Notes: a model not told the origin generated them from the letters alone. A stretch of DNA of 64,000 nt from Agrobacterium tumefaciens (GCF_013318015.2 NZ_CP115841.1:2046001-2110000), one strand, 5' to 3'; positions 26,434 to 36,857 are shown, counted from the first letter of the stretch. Numbers and translations: made by a program.

Positions 26434-26644
26434 GTAAACAAAAAGGTAGGGCAGTTCGCCGATACCGCAATACCGGACCGGCACCGGAAAGGCCAAGAAG
26501 ACCGGACGCCCATCGTTTTACGGGATAGACCCTTGCGGGATTAACGGTGGAAAGTGACGATGCGATATGTCATGAGAGCGCATCTTGATCTGTGAGCAGG
26601 GGCACTTGCGGGCTTCTGTGGCGTTTGAAAACAAGAAGGCCGTG

Positions 26645-27520
26645 ATGCAGGAAAATACCCAGGGCGCCGTCATCGTCATTTCCAGCCACGTCATGCGTGG
26701 ATCGGTCGGCAACCGTGCCGCGGTCTTCGCGCTGGAGACCCTTGGCTATCCGGTATGGGCGGTGCCCACAATCGTTTTGCCCTGGCACCCCGGCCATGGC
26801 CCGTCCACCCGGATGCGCTTTCAGGAAGACGACTTCGACAAGGCCATGACCGACCTCGAAAACGCCAAATGGATCGGCGAGGTCAAGGCTGTCCTGACCG
26901 GTTATTTCGGCAGCGCGGCGCAGGTGCGCTCCGTCGCAAGGCTGATCCGCAATCTCAAGGAAAAGAACCCGTCGCTGATTTATGCCTGTGACCCGGTCAT
27001 GGGCGATCTGGGCGGACTATACATTCCCCTTGAGACTGCCGAAGCCATCCGCGATCACCTCATTCCGCTTGCCACCGTCGCCACGCCAAACCGTTATGAA
27101 CTGGCCTGGATGAGCGGTGCCGAGCTTGAGACCAACAATGCCATCATGGATGCCGCGCTCGCACTCGGCCCGCCGAAAATGCTGGTCACCTCAGCCGTGT
27201 CGATGATGGCGGGCGGCACGGGAAATCTCTATTTGAGCGGCCGGCACGCGCTGATGGCGGAACACCGCGCCATAGAAGACGCACCGAACGGTCTCGGAGA
27301 CCTGATGGCGGCGCTGTTCCTTGCCCGGCTGCTGGAAGGCATGGACGACGAGAAGGCGCTGCAACTGGCCACCGCCAGCGTGTTCGAAATTCTGGCGCGA
27401 ACCAAAAAACGCGACATGAACGAATTGACGCTGGAGACGGATTCTTCAAGTCTCTCCACACCCATGGCGATGGTGCAGATGCGCCATCTCTTGCATCCTT
27501 CGCGCAGCAAGCGCAAATAG
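26645..27520 (+). CDS. pdxY: Pyridoxal kinase PdxY
   Basis: PdxY phosphorylates pyridoxal to the cofactor pyridoxal 5'-phosphate in the salvage pathway. From the ATG at 26645 (MQENTQGAVIVISSHVMRGSVGNRAAVFALETLGYPVWAVPT) the protein is 291 residues, standard for the family. Diagnostic segments are LTGYFGSAAQV, YACDPVMGD and the catalytic aspartate loop NGLGDLMAALFLARLL, a slight variant of the usual GTGD. AGAAGG lies five bases before the start. The frame is open to 26585 upstream, but that extension is not family-like. Confidence 0.92.
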   Translation: MQENTQGAVIVISSHVMRGSVGNRAAVFALETLGYPVWAVPTIVLPWHPGHGPSTRMRFQEDDFDKAMTDLENAKWIGEVKAVLTGYFGSAAQVRSVARLIRNLKEKNPSLIYACDPVMGDLGGLYIPLETAEAIRDHLIPLATVATPNRYELAWMSGAELETNNAIMDAALALGPPKMLVTSAVSMMAGGTGNLYLSGRHALMAEHRAIEDAPNGLGDLMAALFLARLLEGMDDEKALQLATASVFEILARTKKRDMNELTLETDSSSLSTPMAMVQMRHLLHPSRSKRK

Positions 27521-27594
27521 CGGCTAAAGGATTGGTCTTCAACGCACCGAGTTCTTCTCTTGATCTTGGTCCAAGCACAACGGTACTGCGATAG

Positions 27595-28236
27595 ATGAAA
27601 GATTTTCCGGAAAACCTTCTCAACGGCTACAAGAACTTCATGAGCGGCCGCTATGCCGACGAGCGCGAAAGATACCGCGTTCTGGCTGATACCGGACAGA
27701 AACCGCAGACCCTGTTCATTGCCTGTTGTGACTCCCGTTCGGCGCCGGAAACGATTTTCGACTGCGGACCGGGAGAACTTTTCGTCGTGCGGAACGTCGC
27801 CAACATGGTGCCGCCCTTTGAGCCTGACGGTCAGTACCACGCCACATCAGCCGCCATCGAATATGCCGTGCAGGTTCTGAAGGTGAAGGACATCGTCGTC
27901 ATGGGCCATGGCCGCTGCGGCGGCATTCAGGCCGCACTCGACCCCAATCTTGAACCTCTGTCACCCGGCGACTTCATCGGCAAATGGATGAACATGGTGA
28001 AATCCGCCGCCGAGCAGATCCAGAGCAACGACGTCATGACCGCTTCCGAGCGCCAGACGGCGCTGGAGCGCGTTTCCATTCGCAACTCCATCGCCAACCT
28101 GCGCGGCTTCCCCTTCGTCAAGGCGCAGGAAACCGCCGGCAAGGTGAAGCTGCATGGCGCCTGGTTCGATATCTCGACCGGCGAATTGTGGGTGATGGAC
28201 GGCAAAACGGGCGACTTTCGCCGCCCGGACCTGTGA
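27595..28236 (+). CDS. Beta-class carbonic anhydrase
   Basis: This 213-residue zinc enzyme interconverts CO2 and bicarbonate. The zinc ligands and dyad are visible: C44, D46 and R48 in ACCDSRSAPE, and H105 and C108 in MGHGRCGG. The flanking FVVRNVANMVPP and SAAIEYAVQVLKVKDIVVMGH motifs are typical of the CynT-like clade. It follows pdxY by 74 bp on the same strand and could be co-transcribed, though no functional link is evident. The repeat element at 28260 follows its stop codon. Confidence 0.94.
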   Translation: MKDFPENLLNGYKNFMSGRYADERERYRVLADTGQKPQTLFIACCDSRSAPETIFDCGPGELFVVRNVANMVPPFEPDGQYHATSAAIEYAVQVLKVKDIVVMGHGRCGGIQAALDPNLEPLSPGDFIGKWMNMVKSAAEQIQSNDVMTASERQTALERVSIRNSIANLRGFPFVKAQETAGKVKLHGAWFDISTGELWVMDGKTGDFRRPDL

Positions 28237-28259
28237 TTGTCGAAACCTTCTCAAAGCTT

Positions 28260-28372
28260 CGTCACCCCGGACGTGATCCGGGGCCAAGCGCGATCAAGTC
28301 TTTGATTGCTTAGGGTTTTTTCACGGCGCAGACGCGCCGTGACTGGATGCCAGAACTAGTCCGGCATCACGG
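28260..28372 (-). repeat. Rhizobial intergenic mosaic-type repeat (RIME-like), reverse orientation
   Basis: This 113-bp element is close to the reverse complement of the one at 36144-36255. It contains four short palindromes in series: CCCCGGACGTGATCCGGGG, GCGATCAAGTCTTTGATTGC, CACGGCGCAGACGCGCCGTG and a degenerate CCAGAACTAGTCCGG at the end. It lies between two convergent genes. Confidence 0.75.
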
Positions 28373-28403
28373 AAGTGGACGTTCCAATTGGGATAAAGCG
28401 GCC

Positions 28404-29219
28404 TTATTGGCCGTCAATCGCCTTGCCGATAAACGCAATCGCCTGCTGATAAACGCTTGCAGCGTTCCAGCCCTGAATGGCCGCGTAATTCGTCTGCCCC
28501 TGCTGATAACCCGCACCGCGCTGCCAGCCGTGGCCGACAAGGAAGTTGGCCGTGGAGGCCAGCGCATCGGCGCGCGAACCGACGAGATCAATGCGTCCGT
28601 CGCGGTCGAAATCCACGCCGTAGCGCACAACGTTCAACGGCAGGAACTGCGTCTGGCCGATTTCGCCATGGGCAGCACCCTTGGCGTTAACGTTCAGCGA
28701 TCCGCTGCCGACGAGCTTCAGGGCCGCATAAAGCTGCTCGGTAAAATAATCCGAACGGCGGCAGTCGAAAGAAAGCGTCGCCACGGCGGACAGCGTGTGC
28801 TGGTTGCCCATGAAGCCGCCAAATCCGGTTTCCATGCCCCAGATGGCGAGCAGCGGGCCGGCCGGCACACCATAGGCCTTTTCAATCGAGGCGAAGAGAG
28901 CCGCATTGTTCTTCTTCATGGTCTTGCCGCGCGAGATGATCGTCTGGCCGCCACGCTTCTGCATGAACTGGTCGAAGGACAGCTTGAAGCTGTGCTGGCC
29001 GCGATCCGCGCGGATGGTCGCCTGATTGTAGGAGACGCCGGAGAAGGCACGATCAAGCACCGAGGCGCTGACACCGCGGCTCGCCGCTTCCTGCTTGAAG
29101 GCACCGACCCAGGCGTCGAACCCTGCCGAAGTGTTGCCGCATTGCGCAGCCACAACCGGCGTCGCCGCCAAAACCGAGACCATGGCCACACCAGCCAGAA
29201 TTGCCTTCATTGCCCGCAT
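28404..29219 (-). CDS. Lytic murein transglycosylase, MltB type
   Basis: The enzyme cleaves the glycan strands of peptidoglycan, leaving 1,6-anhydromuramyl ends. From the ATG at 29219 it has 271 residues with a type I signal peptide (MRAMKAILAGVAMVSVLAATPVVAAQ) and no lipobox, so it is probably soluble in the periplasm. The catalytic glutamate is E130 in LAIWGMETGFGGFMGN, and IGQTQFLPLNVVRYGVDFDRDGRID matches the MltB/SltB family. The frame extends upstream to 29393 but without signal-peptide logic. It is about 215 bp downstream of asd on the same strand, with a 20-bp tandem repeat in between. Confidence 0.9.
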   Translation of the reverse strand: MRAMKAILAGVAMVSVLAATPVVAAQCGNTSAGFDAWVGAFKQEAASRGVSASVLDRAFSGVSYNQATIRADRGQHSFKLSFDQFMQKRGGQTIISRGKTMKKNNAALFASIEKAYGVPAGPLLAIWGMETGFGGFMGNQHTLSAVATLSFDCRRSDYFTEQLYAALKLVGSGSLNVNAKGAAHGEIGQTQFLPLNVVRYGVDFDRDGRIDLVGSRADALASTANFLVGHGWQRGAGYQQGQTNYAAIQGWNAASVYQQAIAFIGKAIDGQ

Positions 29220-29295
29220 CAAAATCTGCCTTCGATATCCTTTGGGGAATTTATCCCGAGAACCAAAACGTCGCTGCTGTATGGGCTCGGGTGCC

Positions 29296-29335
29296 AAATT
29301 GCTTTTTGGCCGCCTAAATTGCCTTTTGGCAGCAA
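29296..29335. repeat. Two-copy 20-bp tandem repeat upstream of the transglycosylase gene
   Basis: Units at 29296-29315 and 29316-29335 agree at 16 of 20 positions, each starting AAATTGC and containing TTTTGGC. GCCAAA at 29294-29298 and TTTGGC within each unit also form inverted repeats. It lies 77-116 bp before the transglycosylase start, a fitting place for paired regulator sites. Confidence 0.5.
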
Positions 29336-29434
29336 GGCCTGCAAATAAACTGGCCGTGATGATAGCCAATTGGAAAACCCGCCTGCCCCACACAGAACAG
29401 ACGGGTTATACTTAACGAACCTTAAAAAATCGTA

Positions 29435-30469
29435 TCAAGCCGCCGCTTTGCGGGGCTTGATGAGACCACGATTGACCAGGAGTTCGGCGATCTGGATGGC
29501 ATTGAGGGCAGCGCCCTTGCGCAGATTGTCCGAAACAACCCAGATATTGAGGCCGTTTTCAACCGTCGCATCCTCACGGATACGCGAAATATAGGTCGCA
29601 TCCTCGCCGGCGGATTCAACCGGGGTGATGTAGCCGCCATCTTCATGCTTGTCGATCACGAGGCAACCCGGCGCTTCGCGCAGGATGTCACGCGCCTGAT
29701 CGGCAGTGATCTCGTTTTCGAACTCGATGTTGACCGATTCCGAATGACCGATGAAAACAGGAACGCGCACGGCCGTGCAGGTTACCTTGATCTTCGGATC
29801 GAGCATCTTCTTGGTTTCGGCCAGAACCTTCCATTCTTCCTTGGTATAGCCGTCTTCCATGAAGACGTCGATATGCGGGATGACGTTGAAGGCGATGCGC
29901 TTGGTGAACTTCTTCGTTTCGACCGGATCGGCCACGAAGACGGCGCGTGTCTGCTGGAACAGTTCGTCCATGCCTTCCTTGCCAGCGCCGGAAACGGACT
30001 GGTAGGTGGAGACAACGACGCGCTTGATCTTGGCAAAGTCATGCAGCGGCTTCAGCGCGACAACGAGCTGGGCCGTGGAGCAATTCGGATTGGCGATGAT
30101 GTTCTTGCGGGTGAAGCCCGAGATCGCGTCGGCATTGACTTCCGGAACGATCAGCGGAACGTCCTGGTCGTAGCGCCATGCAGACGAGTTATCGATGACG
30201 ACGCAACCCTGCTGGCCGATCTTCGGCGACCACTTCTTGGAAATCTCGCCGCCGGCCGACATCAGGCAAATATCCGTGTCGGAAAAATCGTAGTTTTCGA
30301 GGTTGGAAACCTTCAGCGTGCGGTCGCCATAGGAAACTTCCGTGCCCTGCGAGCGGGAGGAAGCGAGCGGCACGACTTCATCTGCCGGAAAACCACGTTC
30401 GGCCAGGATGTTGAGCATTTCGCGACCGACATTGCCGGTGGCGCCTACAATTGCAACTTTGAAACCCAT
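29435..30469 (-). CDS. asd: Aspartate-semialdehyde dehydrogenase
   Basis: Asd reduces aspartyl phosphate to aspartate semialdehyde for lysine, diaminopimelate, threonine and methionine synthesis. The 344-residue product starts MGFKVAIVGATGNVGREML with the NADPH-binding GxTGxVG motif and has the catalytic cysteine C130 in IANPNCSTAQLVV, plus the family segments YQSVSGAGKEGMDEL and VRVPVFIGHSESVNIEFE. A TTG at 30475 is in frame, but the ATG at 30469 is the family start. It is probably monocistronic or linked to the downstream transglycosylase. Confidence 0.96.
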   Translation of the reverse strand: MGFKVAIVGATGNVGREMLNILAERGFPADEVVPLASSRSQGTEVSYGDRTLKVSNLENYDFSDTDICLMSAGGEISKKWSPKIGQQGCVVIDNSSAWRYDQDVPLIVPEVNADAISGFTRKNIIANPNCSTAQLVVALKPLHDFAKIKRVVVSTYQSVSGAGKEGMDELFQQTRAVFVADPVETKKFTKRIAFNVIPHIDVFMEDGYTKEEWKVLAETKKMLDPKIKVTCTAVRVPVFIGHSESVNIEFENEITADQARDILREAPGCLVIDKHEDGGYITPVESAGEDATYISRIREDATVENGLNIWVVSDNLRKGAALNAIQIAELLVNRGLIKPRKAAA

Positions 30470-30977
30470 GATCAAGCTCTCTTTCTGTCTCTCCTCTTTT
30501 GGGTGAGGTGGGGAACCCGCATCGCATTGCGGCTTCCTCGATCCCCAGCCGAACCGGGGAGAGAGCGGTGGCCAGAGACGTCAGACGGTTTTAATCGTCG
30601 TTTTGGCCGTAATTCGGATAGAATAAGAAAGACGCGGATCATCGCCGGCGGATTGTGCCGGTCCTTCCATGACAATCATGTCTGCAACATGCCTGCGCAA
30701 GGTGATGCTCCTTCTTCGCGAGAAGCTATTAGAAGGTTTGGTGTTCGTGTCAAGAAAAAAGGCACGTTGCGAGCGACCCGGCGCACAAGCGCAAATGCCA
30801 CCTCGCGACATTTTTGCACGTTATGCATTAGACTAAAGTCATAATCCGAAAGCATCGCTCTCATTGGGGTTAATTTTCTGTCACTCTAACATTACGCGCA
30901 TTGCACCCTTACGGGGGAGTCCGGAGGAGAGACAGGGCTCTGCAATGCGCTCATTTGACATCTGTGGAGGACAGACA
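30470..30977. other. Gene-free divergent promoter region with a 5' leader stem-loop
   Basis: No gene is supported in these 508 bp, which separate asd from the divergent MHS transporter. GCGCATTGCA (30896-30905) and TGCAATGCGC (30941-30950) are perfect 10-bp complementary arms around a 35-nt loop that contains CCGGAGGAGA, a ribosome-site-like sequence. The stem ends 27 bp before the transporter start, so it would form in the 5' leader if transcription begins upstream of 30896. Near the asd start there are GC-rich inverted repeats around 30510-30560. Confidence 0.45.
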
Positions 30978-32861
30978 ATGGCAAACGTAGCAGCCGTGAG
31001 CGGCGCCGCCCGTCCCATGACGGGTGAGGAGAAGAAGGTGATTTTCGCCTCTTCTCTCGGAACAGTCTTCGAATGGTACGATTTTTATCTGTACGGCTCG
31101 CTCGCGATCTATATCGGCGCGAACTTCTTCAGCCAATATCCGGAAACGACACGTAACATCTTCGCGCTTCTGGCATTTGCCGCCGGCTTCCTCGTGCGCC
31201 CCTTCGGCGCCCTGGTGTTCGGGCGTCTCGGCGACATTGTAGGCCGTAAATACACCTTCCTGATCACCATTCTCATCATGGGCGTTTCGACATTCCTCGT
31301 CGGCGTCCTGCCCGGTGCATCGCAGATCGGCATCGCAGCCCCGATCATCCTGATCATCCTGCGCATGCTTCAGGGTCTGGCGCTTGGCGGCGAATATGGC
31401 GGTGCTGCAACTTATGTGGCCGAACACGCGCCCAACGGTCGCAGAGGCTATTACACCTCATGGATCCAGACGACGGCGACGCTCGGGCTCTTCCTGTCGC
31501 TGATGGTCATTCTCGGCGTGCAGTTCGCACTCGGCAAGGAAGCCTTCGCCGCCTGGGGCTGGCGTATTCCCTTCCTCGTTTCGGTTCTGCTGCTTGGCGT
31601 ATCGGTCTGGATTCGTCTGAAAATGAACGAATCTCCTGCCTTCAAGAAGATGAAGGAAGAAGGCAAGACCTCCAAGGCACCGCTCAGCGAAGCCTTCGGC
31701 CAGTGGAAAAACGCAAAGATCGCCCTGCTTGCCCTCGTCGGCGCCGTCATCGGTCAGGCCGTCGTCTGGTATACGGGCCAGTTCTATGCACTGTTCTTCC
31801 TGCAGAGCATTCTGAAGGTGGACGGCCAGTCGGCCAACATCATGGTCGCGGCGGCCCTCATCCTCGGCACGGGCTTCTTCGTGCTCTTCGGCTGGCTTTC
31901 CGACAAGATCGGCCGCAAGCCGATCATCATGGCGGGTCTCGTTCTCGCGATGCTGACCTACTTCCCGCTGTTCAAGGCGCTCACATGGGCGGGCAACCCG
32001 GCACTGGCGCAAGCGCAGGCCAGCGTTCGCGCCACCGTGACCGCTGCTCCGGGCGACTGCAAATTCCAGTTCAACCCGACAGGTACGGCGAAATTCACCA
32101 CGTCCTGCGATATCGCCACCTCGTTCCTGACACGCAACTCCGTTCCCTATGACGTCGTTGCTGGAGCGGCTGGAACGCCGGCAAGCGTCAAGATCGGCGA
32201 CGCCACCATTGCGAGCTACGACGCCATCGCAGCCGGTGCGGATGCTGCCGCAAAAGACAGGGCCTTCCAGAAACAGGTCAACATCGCGCTGCATGACGGC
32301 GGCTACCCGCTGGTGCGCGGCGTAGCACAGGTGCCGGACGCTAAACTGGATGCCTTTATTGCCGCCAACCCGGAACTCAACCTCAATGCGGAAGCCGTTC
32401 GCGCAGCCGACAAGAAGATGGTGGCGACCGACAAGCTGGTGGCCGACAAGTTGCTGACGCCGGCCGAGACCGCCGGAGCGGCGGAAATGGCCGTCTACAG
32501 CATTGCCGGTGGCGGCACCTTCGCCATGGTCGCCGATCCGGCTGCCGTGAACTGGGTCGTCATCATCGCGGTCCTGACCGTCCTCGTGATCTACGTGACG
32601 ATGGTCTACGGCCCGATTGCGGCCCTGCTGGTCGAACTGTTCCCGACCCGCATCCGCTACTCCGGCATGTCGCTGCCCTACCATATCGGCAACGGCTGGT
32701 TCGGCGGCCTTCTGCCCGCCACCGCTTTTGCGATGAGCGCGGCGAAGGGCGATATCTATTACGGCCTCTGGTACCCGATCGTTTTCGCAGGCATCACACT
32801 GGTCATCGGCCTGCTGTTCCTGCCGGAAACCAAGGATCGCGACATCCACACCATGGAGTGA
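30978..32861 (+). CDS. MFS transporter, metabolite:H+ symporter (MHS) family, with large inserted domain
   Basis: This 627-residue inner-membrane protein resembles ProP/ShiA-type MHS transporters of organic acids or osmolytes. Family motifs are [19 protein letters not shown] at the N-terminus, [14 protein letters not shown] (loop 2-3), [19 protein letters not shown] and [12 protein letters not shown]. Family members are usually about 430-440 residues; here about 180 extra residues (about 340-524) lie between two membrane helices, with two cysteines (361 and 377) that could form a disulfide outside the membrane. GGAGG is seven bases before the ATG at 30978. Helices after the insertion are intact. 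The substrate is unknown. Confidence 0.88.
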   Translation: MANVAAVSGAARPMTGEEKKVIFASSLGTVFEWYDFYLYGSLAIYIGANFFSQYPETTRNIFALLAFAAGFLVRPFGALVFGRLGDIVGRKYTFLITILIMGVSTFLVGVLPGASQIGIAAPIILIILRMLQGLALGGEYGGAATYVAEHAPNGRRGYYTSWIQTTATLGLFLSLMVILGVQFALGKEAFAAWGWRIPFLVSVLLLGVSVWIRLKMNESPAFKKMKEEGKTSKAPLSEAFGQWKNAKIALLALVGAVIGQAVVWYTGQFYALFFLQSILKVDGQSANIMVAAALILGTGFFVLFGWLSDKIGRKPIIMAGLVLAMLTYFPLFKALTWAGNPALAQAQASVRATVTAAPGDCKFQFNPTGTAKFTTSCDIATSFLTRNSVPYDVVAGAAGTPASVKIGDATIASYDAIAAGADAAAKDRAFQKQVNIALHDGGYPLVRGVAQVPDAKLDAFIAANPELNLNAEAVRAADKKMVATDKLVADKLLTPAETAGAAEMAVYSIAGGGTFAMVADPAAVNWVVIIAVLTVLVIYVTMVYGPIAALLVELFPTRIRYSGMSLPYHIGNGWFGGLLPATAFAMSAAKGDIYYGLWYPIVFAGITLVIGLLFLPETKDRDIHTME

Positions 32862-32886
32862 GCGGTTTCGCTCCCGACGATAGAGG

Positions 32887-32912
32887 CCCGGCGCTGACGC
32901 GCCGGGTTTTTT
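32887..32912 (+). terminator. Rho-independent terminator after the MHS transporter
   Basis: CCCGGCG (32887-32893) pairs with CGCCGGG (32900-32906) and is followed by TTTTTT. Confidence 0.9.
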
Positions 32913-33049
32913 ATTGCCGCAGTACCGCCAGTGCCCGAACTGGCCTTTCGCAGGCTGTCAATCCGCCGCAGGTAGAAACCGCCAAAAACAAGACAAAAAC
33001 GCTCGAAATAGGCTATGACGCCGTATCGTGCGGAAAAGGGAGAGCCATT

Positions 33050-34624
33050 TTGAAAATCGGGACGCCTAAGGAATTATATGATGGCGAGGCGCGCGTCGGC
33101 ATGACGCCCGACAGCGCGCAAGGCTTGCAGAAACTCGGATATGATTGCATCCTCGAAACAGGCGCCGGCAAGGCGGCGGGATTTTCCGACGACGCCTATC
33201 GCGCAGCCGGTGTCACCATCGTCGATAGCGCCGATGCGCTTTATACAGGTGCCGACATCATCGCCAAGGTTCGTCCGCCGGAAACGTCGGAGATTGATCG
33301 CCTGTCTTCGGACAAGACGCTGATCTCGTTCTTCTATCCCGCACAGAACAAGGACCTTCTGGAGCAGGCGAAGGAAAAGGGCGCAAATGTCATCGCCATG
33401 GACATGGTGCCGCGCATTTCCCGCGCCCAGAAAATGGACGCGCTGTCCTCCATGGCCAACATCGCCGGCTATCGCGCCGTCATCGAGGCCGGCAATAATT
33501 TCGGCCGCTTCTTCACCGGTCAGGTAACCGCCGCCGGCAAGGTGCCGCCCGCCAAGGTGCTGGTCATCGGTGCCGGCGTTGCCGGTCTTGCCGCCATCGG
33601 CACGGCAACCTCGCTAGGCGCCATCACCTATGCCTTCGACGTGCGCCCGGAAGTGGCCGAACAGATCGAATCCATGGGCGCCGAATTCGTCTATCTCGAT
33701 TTCGCCGACCAGAGCCAGGATGGCGCAGCGACCGGCGGTTACGCCGCCCCCTCGTCGCCGGAATTCCGCGAAAAGCAGCTTGAGAAATTCCGCGAGCTGG
33801 CACCGCAGATCGATATCGTCATCACCACGGCGCTGATCCCCGGCCGTGACGCCCCGAAGCTGTGGCTGGCCGACATGGTAGCGGCAATGAAGCCGGGTTC
33901 GGTCATCATCGACCTCGCCGCCGAGCGCGGCGGCAATTGCGATCTCACGGTGCCCGACCAGCGCGTCGTCTCCGACAATGGCGTCATCGTCATCGGCTAT
34001 ACGGATTTCCCGAGCCGCATGGCCACGCAGGCCTCAACGCTCTATTCCACCAACATCCGTCACATGATGACCGATCTGACGCCCGCAAAGGACGGCAAGG
34101 TCGTTCACAACATGGAAGACGACGTCATCCGCGGTGCGACCGTCACCTATCAGGGCGACATCACCTTTCCGCCACCGCCACCGAAGATCCAGGCCATCGC
34201 CGCGCAGAAACCCAAGGAACGAGCAAAAGAGCTTACGCCTGAGGAAAAGCACGCCAAGGAACGGGCCGAGTTCAGGGCGCAGACGAAAAGCCAAGTCGGT
34301 CTGCTCGTCATCGGTACGGCGGCCCTGCTTCTCGTCGGCCTTTACGCGCCGGCAAGCTTCATGAGCCATTTCATCGTCTTCGTGCTCGCCTGCTTTATCG
34401 GCTTCTCCGTGATCTGGAATGTCAGCCACTCGCTGCACACGCCGCTGATGGCGGTGACGAACGCGATTTCCGGCATCGTCATTATCGGCGCGCTGCTGCA
34501 GATCGGTTCCGGCAACTGGCTGGTGGTGATCCTTGCCTCACTTTCCGTCCTGATCGCGACGATCAACATCGTCGGCGGTTTCCTTGTGACACGGCGCATG
34601 CTCGCCATGTTCCAGAAGTCCTGA
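33050..34624 (+). CDS. pntA: Proton-translocating NAD(P) transhydrogenase, alpha subunit
   Basis: PntA, with PntB, uses the proton gradient to drive hydride transfer from NADH to NADP+. The 524-residue product is the full-length form: an NAD(H)-binding domain starting [19 protein letters not shown] with [18 protein letters not shown] as the dinucleotide motif, then a proline-rich linker and four C-terminal membrane helices (from about residue 410). The TTG at 33050 is chosen because it matches the family start and has GGGAG eight bases upstream; the frame is open much further but unrelated. pntB follows after 19 bp. Confidence 0.95.
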   Translation: MKIGTPKELYDGEARVGMTPDSAQGLQKLGYDCILETGAGKAAGFSDDAYRAAGVTIVDSADALYTGADIIAKVRPPETSEIDRLSSDKTLISFFYPAQNKDLLEQAKEKGANVIAMDMVPRISRAQKMDALSSMANIAGYRAVIEAGNNFGRFFTGQVTAAGKVPPAKVLVIGAGVAGLAAIGTATSLGAITYAFDVRPEVAEQIESMGAEFVYLDFADQSQDGAATGGYAAPSSPEFREKQLEKFRELAPQIDIVITTALIPGRDAPKLWLADMVAAMKPGSVIIDLAAERGGNCDLTVPDQRVVSDNGVIVIGYTDFPSRMATQASTLYSTNIRHMMTDLTPAKDGKVVHNMEDDVIRGATVTYQGDITFPPPPPKIQAIAAQKPKERAKELTPEEKHAKERAEFRAQTKSQVGLLVIGTAALLLVGLYAPASFMSHFIVFVLACFIGFSVIWNVSHSLHTPLMAVTNAISGIVIIGALLQIGSGNWLVVILASLSVLIATINIVGGFLVTRRMLAMFQKS

Positions 34625-34643
34625 GCCGTGTAGGGGACACATA

Positions 34644-36077
34644 ATGACCATTGGTATCGTTTCCGCGGCCTATGTTGCCGCAGCCGTTCTATTCATCCTC
34701 TCCCTCGGTGGTCTTTCCGGGCAGGAAAGCGCCAAGCGCGCCGTCTGGTACGGCATAACAGGCATGGGTCTTGCCATTGTCGCCACGGTCTTCGGACCTG
34801 ATGTCGGCAACTGGTTCATCGTACTTCTGATGCTGGCGGGTGGCGCCGTTCTCGGCTACTTCGTCGCAAACCGCGTGCAGATGACCGAGATGCCGCAGCT
34901 TGTTGCAGCACTTCACTCCTTTGTCGGTCTGGCCGCCGTCTTCATCGGCTTCAACGCCCATATCGAGGAAGCGCATGTCGCCTCGCTCGATGAGACGGCG
35001 CGTTCCCTGTTGACAGGCTTTTCAGCCCTCCTCGCCCACAAGACGCCGGTAGAACTGGCAATCATGAAGGTCGAGGTCTTCCTCGGCGTCTTCATCGGCG
35101 CCGTCACCTTCACCGGTTCCGTCGTCGCCTTCGGCAAGCTTGCCGGCAAGGTGGACGGCAAGGCGAAGAAGCTTCCGGGCGGACACGTCCTCAATGCCGG
35201 TGCCGCGATCCTGTCGCTCGTCCTGCTCATCATGTATTGCAACGGTGCTGGCGCATGGACGCTGGTGCTGATGACGCTTGCCGCCTTCTTCATCGGCTAT
35301 CACCTGATCATGGGTATCGGCGGCGCAGACATGCCTGTCGTCGTCTCGATGCTGAACAGCTATTCCGGCTGGGCGGCGGCGGCCATCGGCTTCACGCTCG
35401 GCAACGATCTCCTGATCGTTACCGGTGCGCTTGTCGGCTCCTCGGGTGCGATCCTGTCCTACATCATGTGCAAGGCCATGAACCGCTCCTTCATCTCGGT
35501 CATCCTCGGCGGCTTCGGCGGCACGACGGGTCCGGCGATGGAAATCGAGGGCGAGCAGGTGGCAATCGATGCCGAAGGCGTGGCATCAGCGCTGAACGAC
35601 GCTGACAGCGTCATCATCGTGCCCGGTTACGGCATGGCGGTGGCACAGGCGCAACAGGCCGTTTCCGAACTGACCCGCAAGCTGCGCGCCGACGGCAAGA
35701 CCGTGCGTTTCGCCATCCACCCGGTTGCGGGTCGTCTTCCCGGCCACATGAACGTGCTGCTCGCCGAAGCAAAGGTGCCCTACGACATCGTGCTGGAAAT
35801 GGACGAGATCAACGACGATTTCCCCAATACCGACGTCGTCATCGTCATCGGCTCCAACGACATCGTCAACCCGGCGGCACAGGACGATCCCAACTCGCCC
35901 ATCGCCGGCATGCCGGTTCTGGAAGTATGGAAATCCAAACTGGTCATCGTTTCCAAGCGCGGCCAGGGCACGGGCTATTCCGGCATCGAGAACCCGCTGT
36001 TCTACAAGGACAACACCAGCATGTTCTACGGCGATGCGAAAAAGTCGATCAACGATCTTTTGCCGCTGATCAAGTGA
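34644..36077 (+). CDS. pntB: Proton-translocating NAD(P) transhydrogenase, beta subunit
   Basis: PntB carries the NADP(H)-binding domain and most of the proton channel. The 477-residue protein has about eight to nine membrane helices in its first 260 residues, the conserved histidine segment [18 protein letters not shown], and a C-terminal domain with [44 protein letters not shown] and [15 protein letters not shown]. It directly follows pntA and is closed by a terminator. Confidence 0.96.
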   Translation: MTIGIVSAAYVAAAVLFILSLGGLSGQESAKRAVWYGITGMGLAIVATVFGPDVGNWFIVLLMLAGGAVLGYFVANRVQMTEMPQLVAALHSFVGLAAVFIGFNAHIEEAHVASLDETARSLLTGFSALLAHKTPVELAIMKVEVFLGVFIGAVTFTGSVVAFGKLAGKVDGKAKKLPGGHVLNAGAAILSLVLLIMYCNGAGAWTLVLMTLAAFFIGYHLIMGIGGADMPVVVSMLNSYSGWAAAAIGFTLGNDLLIVTGALVGSSGAILSYIMCKAMNRSFISVILGGFGGTTGPAMEIEGEQVAIDAEGVASALNDADSVIIVPGYGMAVAQAQQAVSELTRKLRADGKTVRFAIHPVAGRLPGHMNVLLAEAKVPYDIVLEMDEINDDFPNTDVVIVIGSNDIVNPAAQDDPNSPIAGMPVLEVWKSKLVIVSKRGQGTGYSGIENPLFYKDNTSMFYGDAKKSINDLLPLIK

Positions 36078-36082
36078 TGAAA

Positions 36083-36114
36083 AAGGGCGTTTCCGGGAGA
36101 CCGGAAACGCCCTT
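36083..36114 (+). terminator. Strong hairpin terminator after pntB
   Basis: A perfect 14-bp stem AAGGGCGTTTCCGG (36083-36096) with loop GAGA and CCGGAAACGCCCTT (36101-36114) begins six bases after the stop codon. Confidence 0.85.
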
Positions 36115-36143
36115 CTTACAGATGGGAACGCGAACGTTTCTTC

Positions 36144-36255
36144 CGTCATGCCGGACTTGATCCGGCATCCAGCCACGGCGCGTCCGCGCCGTAAAAGAGT
36201 CTTTCGCGATCAAAGACTTGATCGCACTGGACCCCGGATCAGGTCCGGGGTGACG
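36144..36255 (+). repeat. Rhizobial intergenic mosaic-type repeat (RIME-like)
   Basis: This 112-bp element contains four palindromes in series: CCGGACTTGATCCGG, ACGGCGCGTCCGCGCCGT, GCGATCAAAGACTTGATCGC and CCCCGGATCAGGTCCGGGG, bounded by CGTCA and TGACG. It is the best-preserved of three full copies in the window and sits between the convergent pntB and rutF genes. Confidence 0.8.
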
Positions 36256-36306
36256 CTGTGCGGATGCTACGGCCCCGCCACACGAAACTTTATCGATAGA
36301 CCGCTC

Positions 36307-36831
36307 TCAAAGCACCCGGTAACGCCGGTTGAAATACATCAGTGCTTCGTCGCCCTCATTGATCTTCATATCGACGACATCGCAGATCAGGATATCGTGC
36401 GTGCCGCCATCATGTGCCTCGCGAATGCGGCAATCGAAGGAGACCAATGCGTCTTCCAGAACAGGCGCGCCGGTTTCGAGCACGCCCCAGCTTCCGGCAG
36501 CGAAACGTTCTTCCGCCGGTGTCTTGCCGCCGAACAGGGTGCTCAGCACCTCGTGCTTGGAAGCAAGCGTGTTGACGCAGATGACGCCATTGCCCTTCAC
36601 CACATTATAAGCGGAAGAGCCGCGGTTGAGGCAGACGAGAAGCGTGGGCGGATTGTCGGAAACGCTGCAAACGGCGGTCGCTGCAAATCCCGCACGGCCT
36701 GCCGCACCGTCCGTGGTGACGATGTTGACTGCCGCACCGAGCCGCGCCATGGCATTTCTATAATCGAGGCTGCGTTCCTGTGCAGTCTTCGTCTCCATTT
36801 CCGCTTCCTTTTCAAGAGACATCATCCGCAT
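36307..36831 (-). CDS. rutF: FMN reductase RutF
   Basis: RutF supplies reduced flavin to the RutA pyrimidine oxygenase. The 174-residue product belongs to the flavin reductase-like family: [51 protein letters not shown] is diagnostic, and the end YFNRRYRVL is typical. The ATG at 36831 has AAGGA nine bases upstream. It is the last of six rut genes on the minus strand; the 26-bp gap to rutE supports one transcript. Confidence 0.9.
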   Translation of the reverse strand: MRMMSLEKEAEMETKTAQERSLDYRNAMARLGAAVNIVTTDGAAGRAGFAATAVCSVSDNPPTLLVCLNRGSSAYNVVKGNGVICVNTLASKHEVLSTLFGGKTPAEERFAAGSWGVLETGAPVLEDALVSFDCRIREAHDGGTHDILICDVVDMKINEGDEALMYFNRRYRVL

Positions 36832-36857
36832 CTAAACCATCCTTCCTTAACAGGCCC

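Noticed and set aside
31458..32849. 463-codon minus-strand frame opposite the MHS transporter
   Set aside because: It is antisense to a gene with clear family motifs and reads as Asp/Arg/His-rich noise.
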